64,000 bases of DNA from Fagopyrum homotropicum. Its lineage: Eukaryota > Streptophyta > Magnoliopsida > Caryophyllales > Polygonaceae. The stretch lies in the NCBI GenBank assembly GCA_033239125.1, contig BSWB01000001.1, positions 2,988,501-3,052,500 of the forward strand, given 5' to 3'. The notes under the pieces were generated by a model that was given only the letters and a program-made list of their open reading frames with translations, was not told where the DNA came from and did not search any database. Numbering within the stretch: position 1 is the first letter of the stretch; every line of letters starts with the position of its first letter. The translations under genes and the position numbers were made by a program. Shown in pieces: positions 33,100 through 43,249 of this stretch.

Positions 33100-33800
33100 A
33101 TGTTTAGGTATGGTTCAATTAATGCGGTACGGTAGTACGGCCGACACGTGTCCCAATTTTTTTTTTTTTCCGGAAACGAATTAAAATTTGTTTGAAATAC
33201 CATGTTATGATTTATGCACTATTCTCCTATAAACTTTGAACTATTCCCATATAATCCATGAACTATTACTTTTTAATATAATCCATGAACTATTCTATTA
33301 TAATTCACGAACTATTCTATTATAATTCATGAACTATCCCATAATAAGTTTTGAACTATTACTTTCACTCCTTTATAAATTTTGCACTTTGAACTATTCT
33401 ATTATAATTAATGAACTATTCTATTATAATTAATGAACTATCCCATAATAAGTATTGAACTATTACTTTCACTCCTTTATAAATTTTGCACTATGAACTA
33501 TTCTATTATAATTCATGAACTATCCTTTTAGAAGTTATGAACTATTCCTTAATAAGTTTTGAACTATTACTTTCATTCCTTTATAAATTTTGCACTATGA
33601 ACTATCTATTATAGTTCATGAACTATCCTTTTATAAGTTATGAACTATTCCATAATAAGTTTTGAACTATTACTTTTACTCGTTTTTTTTTTTAAAAAAA
33701 ACTCGTTTAGGAAAAAAAAAAAAACTCGTTCAGAAAATTTTTTTTTTTTCGGGACACGTGTCGGCCGTACGGACGGCCGTACCTAAATAATGTGCCTTAC
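33100..33800. mobile_element. G-box-ended foldback element, copy 2 (inverted)
   Basis: Same family as the element at 5.9-6.6 kb, in reverse orientation. The palindromic core GACACGTGTC is at 33143-33152 and 33753-33762 inside TIRs with GGTACGGTAGTACGGCC and GGCCGTACGGACGGCC. The interior repeats TATTATAATTCATGAACTAT many times. An AT microsatellite starts directly to its right. Confidence 0.75.
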
Positions 33801-33810
33801 TTGAGCAACA

Positions 33811-33931
<121 letters not shown>

Positions 33932-34210
33932 TACTATATGATTTTATGATGATAACTTTAATTTTTTATTTGTCAACTCCTACTGATTAGTACAAAAAAT
34001 CATCTTTTTTTTTTTCAAAGGGAATGTACTCTTCTTTTAAAATCTCTAATTAGAGGTAATTTATTAATCACTAAATATAATTAAATTTTTTTTAAAAAAT
34101 ATATTACAATTTATAACAAATAAAATTGATCTCAATTAATTTTTTTTGGATTGATTTTCTCCTGTATACAATTTTGAAAAATATCGTAATGAATATGCAT
34201 ATACCACATG

Positions 34211-35085
34211 GTTTTTATGTGATATTGGCATATAACTACCCTTAATAATCACTCTTTTCCAATAAACCACCCCTTATAACAATTTTAGCATAAAACCACC
34301 CTTAATGTTCAACTAACTGCAGTAAACCACCCCTAATAGTTTTTTTTGGCATAAAACCACCCTTAATTTCTAAATGTTTGCAATTAACCACCCATACTAT
34401 TTAAAATTACTTCAAATAATTCAAAATTGAAGCATTGACAAAGTAAATTTTCATTATTAACATCACAATTAACTTCTATAGTTTGATTAAGTATTATAGT
34501 TTGGTTAGTATCACAATTTATACTAGAAAAATAATCAACGAAATTATACAAATTTTATTACCCATGTACAAAAAATAAAAAAACTATAGAAATTTTATTT
34601 TCAGTAATTTATATACTATTTCATGTTTTCAAGCTTAAATTAAAAAATATATTTTTAATAAGCTGTATCATTAAAAAAAACAACGTTTAATTTTGTGCAT
34701 AACACAAAAGTATTTTGGCTTATGTATTGTTCATGGGTAATAAAATTTGTTTTAATTTTTATTATTCTAGTATAAAATGTAATACTTAACCAAACTATAA
34801 TACTTAATCAAACTATTGAAATCATCTATGATATAAATAATGAAAATTTATTTTATCTATGCTTCAATTTTAAATCATTTGAAGTAGTTTTAATTAAAAT
34901 GAGGTGTTTAATTGCAAAATTTAAAAATTAAGGGTGGCTTTATAACAAAAAAATTATAACGGATGGTTTACCGCAAGTAGTGAACATTAAGGGTGGTTTT
35001 ACGCTAAATTTTTTTATAAAGGGTGGTTTATTACAAAAGAGTGATTATTAAGGGTGATTTTATGTAGTTTTCTCTATACTTTTTT
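34211..35085. mobile_element. Long foldback element with AACCACCCTTAAT subrepeats
   Basis: The left arm (34211 to about 34440) holds several copies of AAAACCACCCTTAA and AAACCACCCCTTA. The right arm (about 34850-35085) holds the complements AAGGGTGGTTTTA and TTAAGGGTGGCTTTA in mirror order. The centre is AT-rich. No transposase is present. Confidence 0.75.
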
Positions 35086-35089
35086 ATAG

Positions 35090-36115
35090 CTGATTTTAAT
35101 ATTGTAAAAATTAGGCCCTAATTGTAAACCCTAAATACACGACGATAAATGACAAAAAAAATCGAAATTATATATACATTTAGCCTACCCAAATTTGTGA
35201 TCCTGAATCCGCGTCTCTGGTAATATAAAAAACAATTTTATTACAACTAATTGATTATCTTAGATCAGCTCCATAACACTTTATTAGTTAAAAGAATAGA
35301 TTCCTCTAAAATTCCCAAATAAGTTCAGGAAACTTATAATATACATTTTTTTAAAATATCTCATAACGTTTTTTTTTACAACTTATATTTTATTTATTAA
35401 AAATATCGAAGCGCTTTTATTCCGACCGACTGCAACCAAACGCAACGTTGAAAATATAGGCGAAGAAAAAGACGTGGCAAAGTCAGCAAGCGCGTGGGGA
35501 TATTCGCGAAAGAAAGACACGTCAGACGCGAGTTAAATCCACGTGTCAAAATAATGAGGCCCCACGAGGAGACCAATAACTGGCTAGTTTGATACTACGC
35601 ACGTGATCGTACACTAGTTTATGGATAAGGTTCTCTAATAAATAAAAAACAACAAAATTGGATAAACATAACAACACCTTTTCAGGCACGCCACCCGCCA
35701 CGTCATTTAGTATATTATTTATTTTCTCAATTTTACGGAAGTCCGTATTCGCACCGTTCAAGATTTCGTTATTGCACCACGCATACGGATCCCATAACCG
35801 TCGTAAGATCACGGTTATGGAATCCGAAACAGTGATCAAAAGTTTAAGATTACGGATCCCGTAACCGTGACAAAAAAGTTACGGAACCCCTAACCGTCGT
35901 GATTACGGTTCCAGATCAGTGATAATTTTCTACCTGAAATCTAACCAGAAAAAAAAAAAGGAAAAAATGCTGACACCATTACGCTCTTTATTTATTCATT
36001 ATCGAAACATGAAGAAGCGATCACTGCAGGCAAGTTACTGCTTGGGTGAGGGATTTCGTCAAGTTTTGTAATCTAAAGCTAAAATCTATGTTATTGGTGT
36101 CTCTTTTATGATTCA
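35090..36115 (+). promoter_or_regulatory. Upstream region of the PPR gene, with a G-box cluster
   Basis: ACGTGGC at 35472-35478 and CACGTG at 35540-35545 and 35600-35605 lie within about 140 bases, together with CGCGTGGG and ACACGTCAG motifs. A block at 35790-35920 repeats GTAACCGT/ACGGTTA in both orientations. The distance to the PPR start (over 500 bases) makes the link uncertain. No gene is seen. Confidence 0.35.
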
Positions 36116-38194
36116 TTGATGCCGTCGACGTTACTACGAAATGAACAGCTTAGGCTAGCAAAGCTTTTGCGTGTTTGTTCGAGGAATGCGTTGATTGAGC
36201 AAGGTAGACAAGTTCATGCTGCTGTCCTGAAATCAGTGTTTTTGTTTGATAAGATTATTTGCAATGATTTGATCGATATGTACTCGAAATGTGGGAGAGT
36301 GGAGAATGCATATCAAGTGTTTGATGTAATGCCTCACAGAAACGTTGTGTCCTGGACAGCGCTTATGTGTGGCTTTTTGAACCAGGGGAATGCCATAGAG
36401 GCATTGTCTCTTTTGTGTAAAATGGGGTATTCTGATGTTAAACCTAATGAATACACACTTTCTGCCAGTTTTAAGGCTTGTGGGGCTCTGGGGATTCTTG
36501 AAAATGGAATGCAGATTCATTGTTTGTGCCTGAAAACTGGATATGAGTGTTTTCCGGTTGTCGGGAATTCGCTTATTGACATGTATTCCAAGTGTGGTAG
36601 AATTGATGCTGCTGATCAAGCCTTTCATGCCATGGCTATCAAGAATCTTATAACATGGAATACAATGATTGCGGCTTACAATGGTGAAGAAGATTACAAG
36701 AAATCTTTGGTAGTGTTCCGGGAATTTCAAAAACTAGGAGAAATTCCTGATGGGTTTACATTTACAAGTATGCTAAAGGCTTGTAGCGGTAATGTAGCTA
36801 TCAGAGAAGGAACTCAGGTTCATGCTGCTCTAATCACAAGAGGTTACCCGGTATCAGGTGAAGCAGTAATCTTAGGATCACTGGTTGATTTGTATGTGAA
36901 ATGTGGATATGTTCGCACAGCACAAAAGCTATTTGATCAGATTGATAATAAGAATGTCACGTCATGGACTTCGTTAATTCTGGGATATGCACAAACTGGT
37001 TACCTGTTGGAGGCCATGGGATTGTTTCGACAACTTAGAGAAAGCGGCATTCCTGTTGATGGGTTTGTTCTGTCTAGCCTCATTGGGGTATTTGCTGATC
37101 TCGCTTTTGCAGAGCAAGGGAGGCAAATGCATGCTTATGCCATTAGGATTCCATCCGGTTTACACTTATCAGTTGCAAACTCAATTGCTGATATGTATCT
37201 CAAGTGTGGCTTGGTGGATGAAGCAGAAAGATTTTTCGATGAAATGCCTGTGAAAAATAGAGTTTCTTACACAGTGATGATTACAGGTTACGGAAAACAC
37301 GGTCTTGGTGAGGAAGCAGTTCATCTCTTTAAAGAAATGCTCGTTGATGACATAATGCCTGACGGAGTAACTTATCTGGCGGTGCTTTCAGCATGTAGCC
37401 ATTCAGGGTTGGAAGAAGAGTGTCAGGAGTACTTCTCAAAACTGTGCAATGACCGTTCTATTAGATCAAAGGTAGAGCATTATGCCTGCATGGTTGATCT
37501 TCTAGGTAGAGCTGGACGGTTAAACGAAGCCAAGAGTCTTATTGAAAACATGCCTCATAAGCCAGATGTTGGGATATGGCAAACATTGTTAAGTGCTTGT
37601 AGAGTTCATGGAAACTTAGAGCTAGCAAAAGAAGTGGGGAAAATTGTCCTGAATTTGGACGGAAATAATCCGGTGAATTACGTGTTGCTGTCAAACATTT
37701 ATGCTAACGCGAGGTGCTGGAAAGAGTACGAGGAAGTGAGAGGAGTGGCGAAACAGAAGGGACTGAAGAAAAACGCAGGCCAGAGCTGGGTAGAGATTGA
37801 CAAAACTGTCCATTTCTTCTATGGTGGAGATGATACACATCCTCTTAGAGAAAAAATCCTTCATTTATTGAGAGAGATGGAAAAGAGATTGAAAGAAGAG
37901 TTGGGATTTGCTCATGAACTAAGCTATGCACTGCATGACGTAGAAGAGGAATCGAAAGAAGAAAACTTGAGAGTTCACAGTGAGAAATTAGCCATTGGTT
38001 TAGCATTGCTTCATGGTGGTACTGAAGGAGACGACAAGGTGATTACAGTTTTCAAAAACTTGAGAGTTTGTGTAGATTGCCATAAATTCATCAAGGGCTT
38101 ATCGAAAATAGTCCGGAAAGTGTTCTTGGTGAGAGATGCTAGCCGGTTTCACAGATTCGAGAATGGTTTGTGCTCTTGTAAAGATTATTGGTAA
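36116..38194 (+). CDS. DYW-class pentatricopeptide repeat protein (At3g15130-like), intronless
   Basis: A single 692-codon exon. Tandem PLS-type PPR motifs run from about residue 10 to 500, each with patterns such as NDLIDMYSKCGRVENAYQVF, NVVSWTALMCGFLNQGNAIE and NSIADMYLKCGLVDEAERFF. E/E+ motifs follow (VGIWQTLLSACRVHG; NYVLLSNIYANARCWKEYEE). The DYW deaminase-like domain has the HSEKLAIGLAL glutamate near residue 620, zinc ligands CVDCHKFIKG near 651 and the terminal CSCKDYW. Such proteins bind organellar RNA site-specifically and most act in C-to-U editing. The order and wording of motifs match what I recall of Arabidopsis At3g15130. No obvious transit peptide was scored. The first in-frame ATG was used. 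Confidence 0.93.
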   Translation: MMPSTLLRNEQLRLAKLLRVCSRNALIEQGRQVHAAVLKSVFLFDKIICNDLIDMYSKCGRVENAYQVFDVMPHRNVVSWTALMCGFLNQGNAIEALSLLCKMGYSDVKPNEYTLSASFKACGALGILENGMQIHCLCLKTGYECFPVVGNSLIDMYSKCGRIDAADQAFHAMAIKNLITWNTMIAAYNGEEDYKKSLVVFREFQKLGEIPDGFTFTSMLKACSGNVAIREGTQVHAALITRGYPVSGEAVILGSLVDLYVKCGYVRTAQKLFDQIDNKNVTSWTSLILGYAQTGYLLEAMGLFRQLRESGIPVDGFVLSSLIGVFADLAFAEQGRQMHAYAIRIPSGLHLSVANSIADMYLKCGLVDEAERFFDEMPVKNRVSYTVMITGYGKHGLGEEAVHLFKEMLVDDIMPDGVTYLAVLSACSHSGLEEECQEYFSKLCNDRSIRSKVEHYACMVDLLGRAGRLNEAKSLIENMPHKPDVGIWQTLLSACRVHGNLELAKEVGKIVLNLDGNNPVNYVLLSNIYANARCWKEYEEVRGVAKQKGLKKNAGQSWVEIDKTVHFFYGGDDTHPLREKILHLLREMEKRLKEELGFAHELSYALHDVEEESKEENLRVHSEKLAIGLALLHGGTEGDDKVITVFKNLRVCVDCHKFIKGLSKIVRKVFLVRDASRFHRFENGLCSCKDYW

Positions 38195-39855
38195 TCTTGT
38201 GCCCATATGTCTCATTCCTTTGCTGTCTGCAAGATTTTTTAGGATGGTTGCCTGAGACAATGCTCTAATGATGGGTTGGAGATGCTCTAATCGCATTTAC
38301 TTTCTCTTCTGTTCAGATTCAGATAAAAAATTGAGGGTTAATTTGGTGATGATCCGGCTTTTGATTGATTCTTTGTTAGGATCTGTGCATCCTTGGTATA
38401 GACAGTGAAAATTTTGAGGCAGCTGTTGAGGTTCACAAGTTCGTGTAATGCATCACTTGTCATAGGAGTCCTGATCAGTCGAGTTTGTCTCTCTGTCCTA
38501 AATTTTCGCCATTTTTGTTTCATTTCAATACATTATGAAAAACAGGCAGCTGTTAAGGCACTTTTCATGTAAAGAAAGCATGTTCTGGATTGCCATATAT
38601 TTTCTGTGATTATTGCTTCTGTCCAAACAACCAGGAAGTTTAGATGGGCGTGGGAGAAGATCCATGTTCTTCAAAGGTAAAGAATATACCTTGCTGATGC
38701 TGCATTGATCCTTATCTGTCATATCAAGATATGTGCTTGGGAAGTTATATACAGCAAAAAAAACTTTAAAGCTCATCTCTTTCTTCCCCTAAAACTGTTC
38801 TTCCTGAAATTTGATTGTGATCTTGAAACATCCTGTTTTCTTTATCTGGGTGTGTTTGGAAATAACCATCTCAAAATGTTTCAAGAAATATTCTGTTGTT
38901 TAGCCGTAATAAAGTTGATGTTGATCTTGAAACGTCATTTTTCTTTAGGTCTTGTTCGTGTGAGAGAAAATGGTCATAGGTGATTGCACTCCAATGGTCT
39001 TAGAAGCAGATGAAAGCGGATTACGGTATTCCATGCTTCTTGCATTGTTCAGTTCGACAAAGATGGAGACTGAATTTGCTTTGCAGCAAGATAAGTTTCA
39101 GATTCAGGTCAATTGACCAACTCTGTTCGACAAAGATGGAGACTTTATTTGCTTTGCAGCAAGATAAGTTTCAGATTCAGGCAATGTTCAAGAAGATGCT
39201 AGACGGAGACAGAACGAAGAGACACCGTCTACCGTCTAGACGGCCAAGACGTTTAGGCTTATTTTCATGTATTTTGCCCTAAAATGCATGAAAATAAGGT
39301 AGGTTACCCCAACTCACAAGAGTCGCAATAGAAATTAGGATTTTGAACCGTCTAGACCATTTGAACCCGATTTTTTCCGTCTTGAACCGAATTTTAGGGT
39401 TTTCTGCTAGTAGAAACTAAATTTTCAGAGGCAAAACAGCAAAGGAAATGCAGCTTTCATAAAAGAAGAGGGAAGACCTTATTCACTCATCTAGTGATGG
39501 ATTTCAGCATTTTTGAGATGCATAATTTGGCTGTGTTGTAATAACAATGAGAATGATTTGACACCAAAAGTGTATAATGGAGTGTAAATTCAGATATCTG
39601 CTTCTTTTATGTTATGGCCAGTTAATAATCTTCAATATAAGTTGAATCTTAGCAAATAACAAGTAGCTGACTGGCATTGTATCATTTGAGTAATGAATGA
39701 TCAATATGAACATTATTCAAGCTTTCAAACTGTCAGATCTATCTCAACATAATATCCGGAACAAATGAATGCTGAAACGCAATAGAATAGAGTTTGAAAC
39801 ACAAACTTGACATCCAAATTGAGAATAGAACTGCAAAGTTAGCTATCACATTTTG
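38195..39855. other. Intergenic: PPR 3' flank, a 72-bp tandem duplication and a hairpin
   Basis: No gene is seen. A segment with GTTCGACAAAGATGGAGACT and TTTGCTTTGCAGCAAGATAA occurs at 39052-39108 and again at 39124-39181. An inverted repeat TTATTTTCATGTATTTT / AAAATGCATGAAAATAA spans about 39258-39296. Confidence 0.6.
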
Positions 39856-40446
39856 TTACAGCTTCTTCTCTTCTGCTTTCTTAGGCTGCAGATAAAAAAA
39901 ACAAAGATCATTGAATATTTGGACGAGTAAGAAGTACCAAAAATTAGCACAGAATATATGCCTGAAACATGTTCGACAAAATGCCTAACACTGAACTCAC
40001 AAAACTACAAGTACCAACTACAAGTACTCACAAAACTACAAGTACCAACTACAAGTACTCACAAAACTACAAGTACCAACTACAAGTACCTTGATACCGG
40101 GCGCTGGTTGTTGGATCTCTTCTCCGGGAATAATCACCGGCCAGGCCTCGCCTGCATCTCGAAACATCTGTTCAGTCTCAAGAAACTGACCTTTGTCGAG
40201 GATCGACGAACGGATTGACTGAGCAGAGATGGAGGTAGCATCGAAGTACTCCTCGACGCCGTTGACGAAGGTGACGGTGATTTGGGGAGGATTTTGGTCG
40301 GTGCGGCGCTTGACGATGAGCTGACAAGCAGGATTCGATTCCTTGGCCTTATGGGAACCGCACTGTGCCAGGAATTCGACGCAAGTCGCGGCTCGTGAGT
40401 CCAGGGCGTTGAATTCTAGTTTCACTTTGGACAAGAACTTCAACAT
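39856..40446 (-). CDS. Mitochondrial large-subunit ribosomal protein mL53, intact copy, two exons
   Basis: Exon 1 is 40090-40446 (119 codons, MLKFLSKVKLEFNALDSRAA to QQPAPGIK) and exon 2 is 39856-39885 (PKKAEEKKL and stop). Donor and acceptor are GT-AG with phase 0. The fold-defining pattern follows that of MRP-L53: KVKLEF, the CVEFLAQ helix, SNPACQLIVKRRTD, PPQITVTFVNGVE, then a helix SAQSIRSSILDKGQ. A plant-type tail with basic KKAEEKK ends it. The protein would sit in the mitochondrial ribosome. A 31-bp minisatellite in the intron duplicates the donor site. Two broken copies lie to the right. Confidence 0.85.
39995..40088 (-). repeat. 31-bp minisatellite repeating the mL53 splice donor
   Basis: Three tandem copies of a 31-bp unit, each holding ACTACAAGTACCAACTACA on the plus strand. 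On the gene strand each unit contains GGTACTTGTAGTT, the sequence that forms the exon 1 donor. Confidence 0.9.
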
Positions 40447-40559
40447 TCTTCTCCTGCTCAGATTTCTCTTCTGTAGTTTTCGCCGGACAAAGAAGGTTTT
40501 GTGCTTCGCCGGACAACGAAGGTTTTGTGCTCAATTTGGGGCAAACTCAAAAATGAAGG

Positions 40560-41995
40560 CTGTAAGCCTGTAACTGGGTTGGGCTCTTTTTAATCCAAAA
40601 ATAACACTTCTAAATTTTAGAAGTTTAGTGAGGCCCATAAATGGAAATCGCTCCAGCCCAATTAACACTTGTAAATTTTGGGTTTAAGCCCAAAAATAAA
40701 GCAGCAACATTTCTCAATCTTTAGACTACGTCATTTTTGTGTTGGCATGTAAAAAATACTTTACCCGTTAAAATAAAGATGAAATGGTGTTATCGCATAG
40801 GTCAACCACACGTTTAGACCTCTTCATATTCGTGTCCGGACTAAGTTCAGGCCGAACTTTATAAAATATTGAGTCGATTTAACCGGATTCGGGCTAGCCC
40901 GGATACCGGGCCTGGGATGCGGGCGGGCTGGACTCGAGGATACTGTTTTTTAATTTTTTTAAATTTACATTTAAGATATTTTATATAAAATATATTACAT
41001 TTATTATAATTATACCACACAATTTATTTTAATACTTAATATTTGTAATAATTATATTATAATATATTTATTTTTTTTATTTTTACCAGGTTGACAGTTC
41101 GGGTCGGACAGACTGCCCGCATTTGAGCATGCCTACACACTTCACGACACGTATAGTGCTACTTTTCATTTAAAGCTATGAAATGCCATTTGATTGAAGG
41201 TGTTGAGAAAGCGTAACATCCTGATTTTAAATTCAAGATATTATGAGTTAAGATCTCGAATGTATTCTGAGAAAGCGTACACACGACTTCAAATATACAC
41301 CAGCGTTGTTGTTACGGGGTTTAGGTGGGAGAGTTTATAATTGGTGAAAAAATTATTAATATTGTTCCAAAAAAAATTCTTAATTTATATACACTACTAA
41401 ATACATTGACGCTGACGTGACATACTGTGGAGACAGTATTTTAAAATAGAGTTCTCATAATTAATGTCAATAAATATTTTATTTTTAAATCTAATAAAAA
41501 AAATTTCCTAAAATTTTAACTATCAAGATCTACTAAATATTTTTTAAAATAATTTAATTTACGTATTTGTGGTTTAAAGATTAAACAAATCATACATTTT
41601 TTGGCCTTAACACCGGGTTGAACTATAATTTTTATTCATAACTATTTTGTGGGTCGTTGACCTGATCCTTGACCTACATCTTTGGCCATATGTGTCATAT
41701 ATGTCGTTGGCGTAATGTTTTGTGAGTTGCTAAATATTTTCAACGATTTTGTTATCTCAAATCGAATATTTTCAACGCTTTTGTTATCCCACATCGATTA
41801 TTAACTAAGGTCGATAGTTTGAGAACTTGTATAAATAAATGGGTTTGAAGATGAAACAAATAATACATTTATTGGTCTTTTTGATAAGTTGAAATATAAT
41901 TTTTATTCATACGATATATGAGCCTTTATGGAGATCACCGTGTAGGAACGCGTTATAGACATCGAGTTGGTGTTACTCCCAATTCTTAATTGAAG
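40560..41995. other. Intergenic DNA between mL53 copies
   Basis: No gene is seen. A GC-richer patch near 40840-40940 (GCCCGGATACCGGGCC) contains an imperfect palindrome. The rest is AT-rich. Confidence 0.45.
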
Positions 41996-41999
41996 CAGA

Positions 42000-42600
42000 G
42001 TAAGAAATATCCAAAAATTAGCACAAAGTAATATAAAAAACATATGCCTAAAACATGTTCGACAAAATGCCTAACACTGCACTCACTTTAATTTCCAAAA
42101 CTAAAACTACCTTGATACCGGGCGCCGGTTGTTGGATCTCTTCTCCGGGAATAATCACCGGCCAGGCCTCGCCTGCATCGCGAAAAATCTGTTCAGTCTC
42201 AAGATACTGACCTTTGTCGAGGATCGACGAACGGATTGACTGAGCAGAGGTGGAGGTAGCATCGAAGGACTTCTCGACGCCGTTGACGAAGGTGACGGTT
42301 ATTTGGGGAGTATTTTGGTCGGTGTGGCGCTTGACGATGAGATGGCAAGCAGGATTCGATTCCTTGGCCTTATGAGAACCGCACTGTGCCAGGAACTCGA
42401 CGCAAGTCGCGGCTCGTGAGTCCAGCGCGTTGAATTCTAGTTTCACTTTGGACAAGAACTTCAACATTCTTCTCCTGCTCCGATTTCTCTTCTCTGGTTT
42501 TCGCCGGACAAGGAAGGTTTTGTGCTCAATTTGGGGCAAACTCAAAAATGAAGGCTGTAAGCCTGTAACTGGGGTGGGCTCTTTCAACCCTTCTTCTTGA
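42000..42600 (-). pseudogene. mL53 copy 2, lacking its last exon
   Basis: Exon 1 (42111-42467) is intact and nearly identical to copy 1, with a few substitutions (for example CHLIVKRHTD for CQLIVKRRTD). The 5' leader is also copied to about 42590. Homology in the intron stops near 42000 at GAGTAAGAAATATCC, so the exon encoding PKKAEEKKL is absent. Reading through the donor would add about 23 unrelated residues before a stop. The frame is open upstream to 42662, but that part is copied leader. It may be transcribed but lacks a normal end. Confidence 0.8.
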
Positions 42601-42810
42601 CGGGCCTTCCAATTTTGCATCCCATCGTTGTGGAAACTTTTATTGTTGACAACATTATTCACGTTAAGGGGGTCGATCGAAATTTCAAAAGTAAAAACTA
42701 AACTATGAAATGATATATTATAAATATAAGATTCATATATTACAAATATAATCTATGTAATTTATTTTAAATAGAAAAGTAATTTTTTAAAGTTTTTACC
42801 TTTTTTTTAG

Positions 42811-43245
42811 CTGGACTTGGAGAAAGCATAGGATAGAGTTCGTTGAGACTTCATCGATGAAGTGATTTTGGAAGCCGGCTTCCCTGAAATGTGGGGAAAG
42901 CTGATATAGAAATACGGTAGTACATCGAGAATGCAAGTCTTGTGGAACGGAGAGGTTACCGAGCAGTTTACCCCGGAGAGAGGTATCAAACAAGGACACC
43001 CGTTATCTCCCTATCTATTTGTTCTTTGTGTTGAGAAGCTCAATCATCTTATCATAGAGGCGGTCGATAGGGGAGAGTGAAAACCCGTCGTCTTATCTAG
43101 AGGAGGACCACGGCCTTCCATCTCTCTTTTGCTGATGATATTACTCTGTTTGCTGAAGCGTCCATTGCCCAGCTCAAAGTTGTGATGCATTGTATTAATG
43201 TGTTTTGTAAAGTTTCTGATATTATAATAAATGTAAAAGATCTCC
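42811..43245 (+). pseudogene. LINE reverse-transcriptase core fragment
   Basis: Reads LDLEKA*DRVR, FIDEVILEAGFPEMW, LWNGEVTEQFTPERGIKQGH and PLSPYLFVLCVEKLNHLI. After a frame change, FADDITLFAEASIAQLKVVM follows. This is the palm of a plant L1-type RT, with the catalytic ADD preserved but stops at Tyr and Trp codons. It is a different family from the intact LINE at 14.5-21.7 kb. Confidence 0.85.
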
Positions 43246-43249
43246 ATAA

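Noticed and set aside
35546..35864. Overlapping open frames of 97 and 68 codons upstream of the PPR gene
   Set aside because: No motif, no splice context, and they overlap the GTAACCGT repeat block.
40343..40573. Plus-strand open frame opposite mL53 exon 1
   Set aside because: It is antisense to a clearly conserved exon and has no family features.
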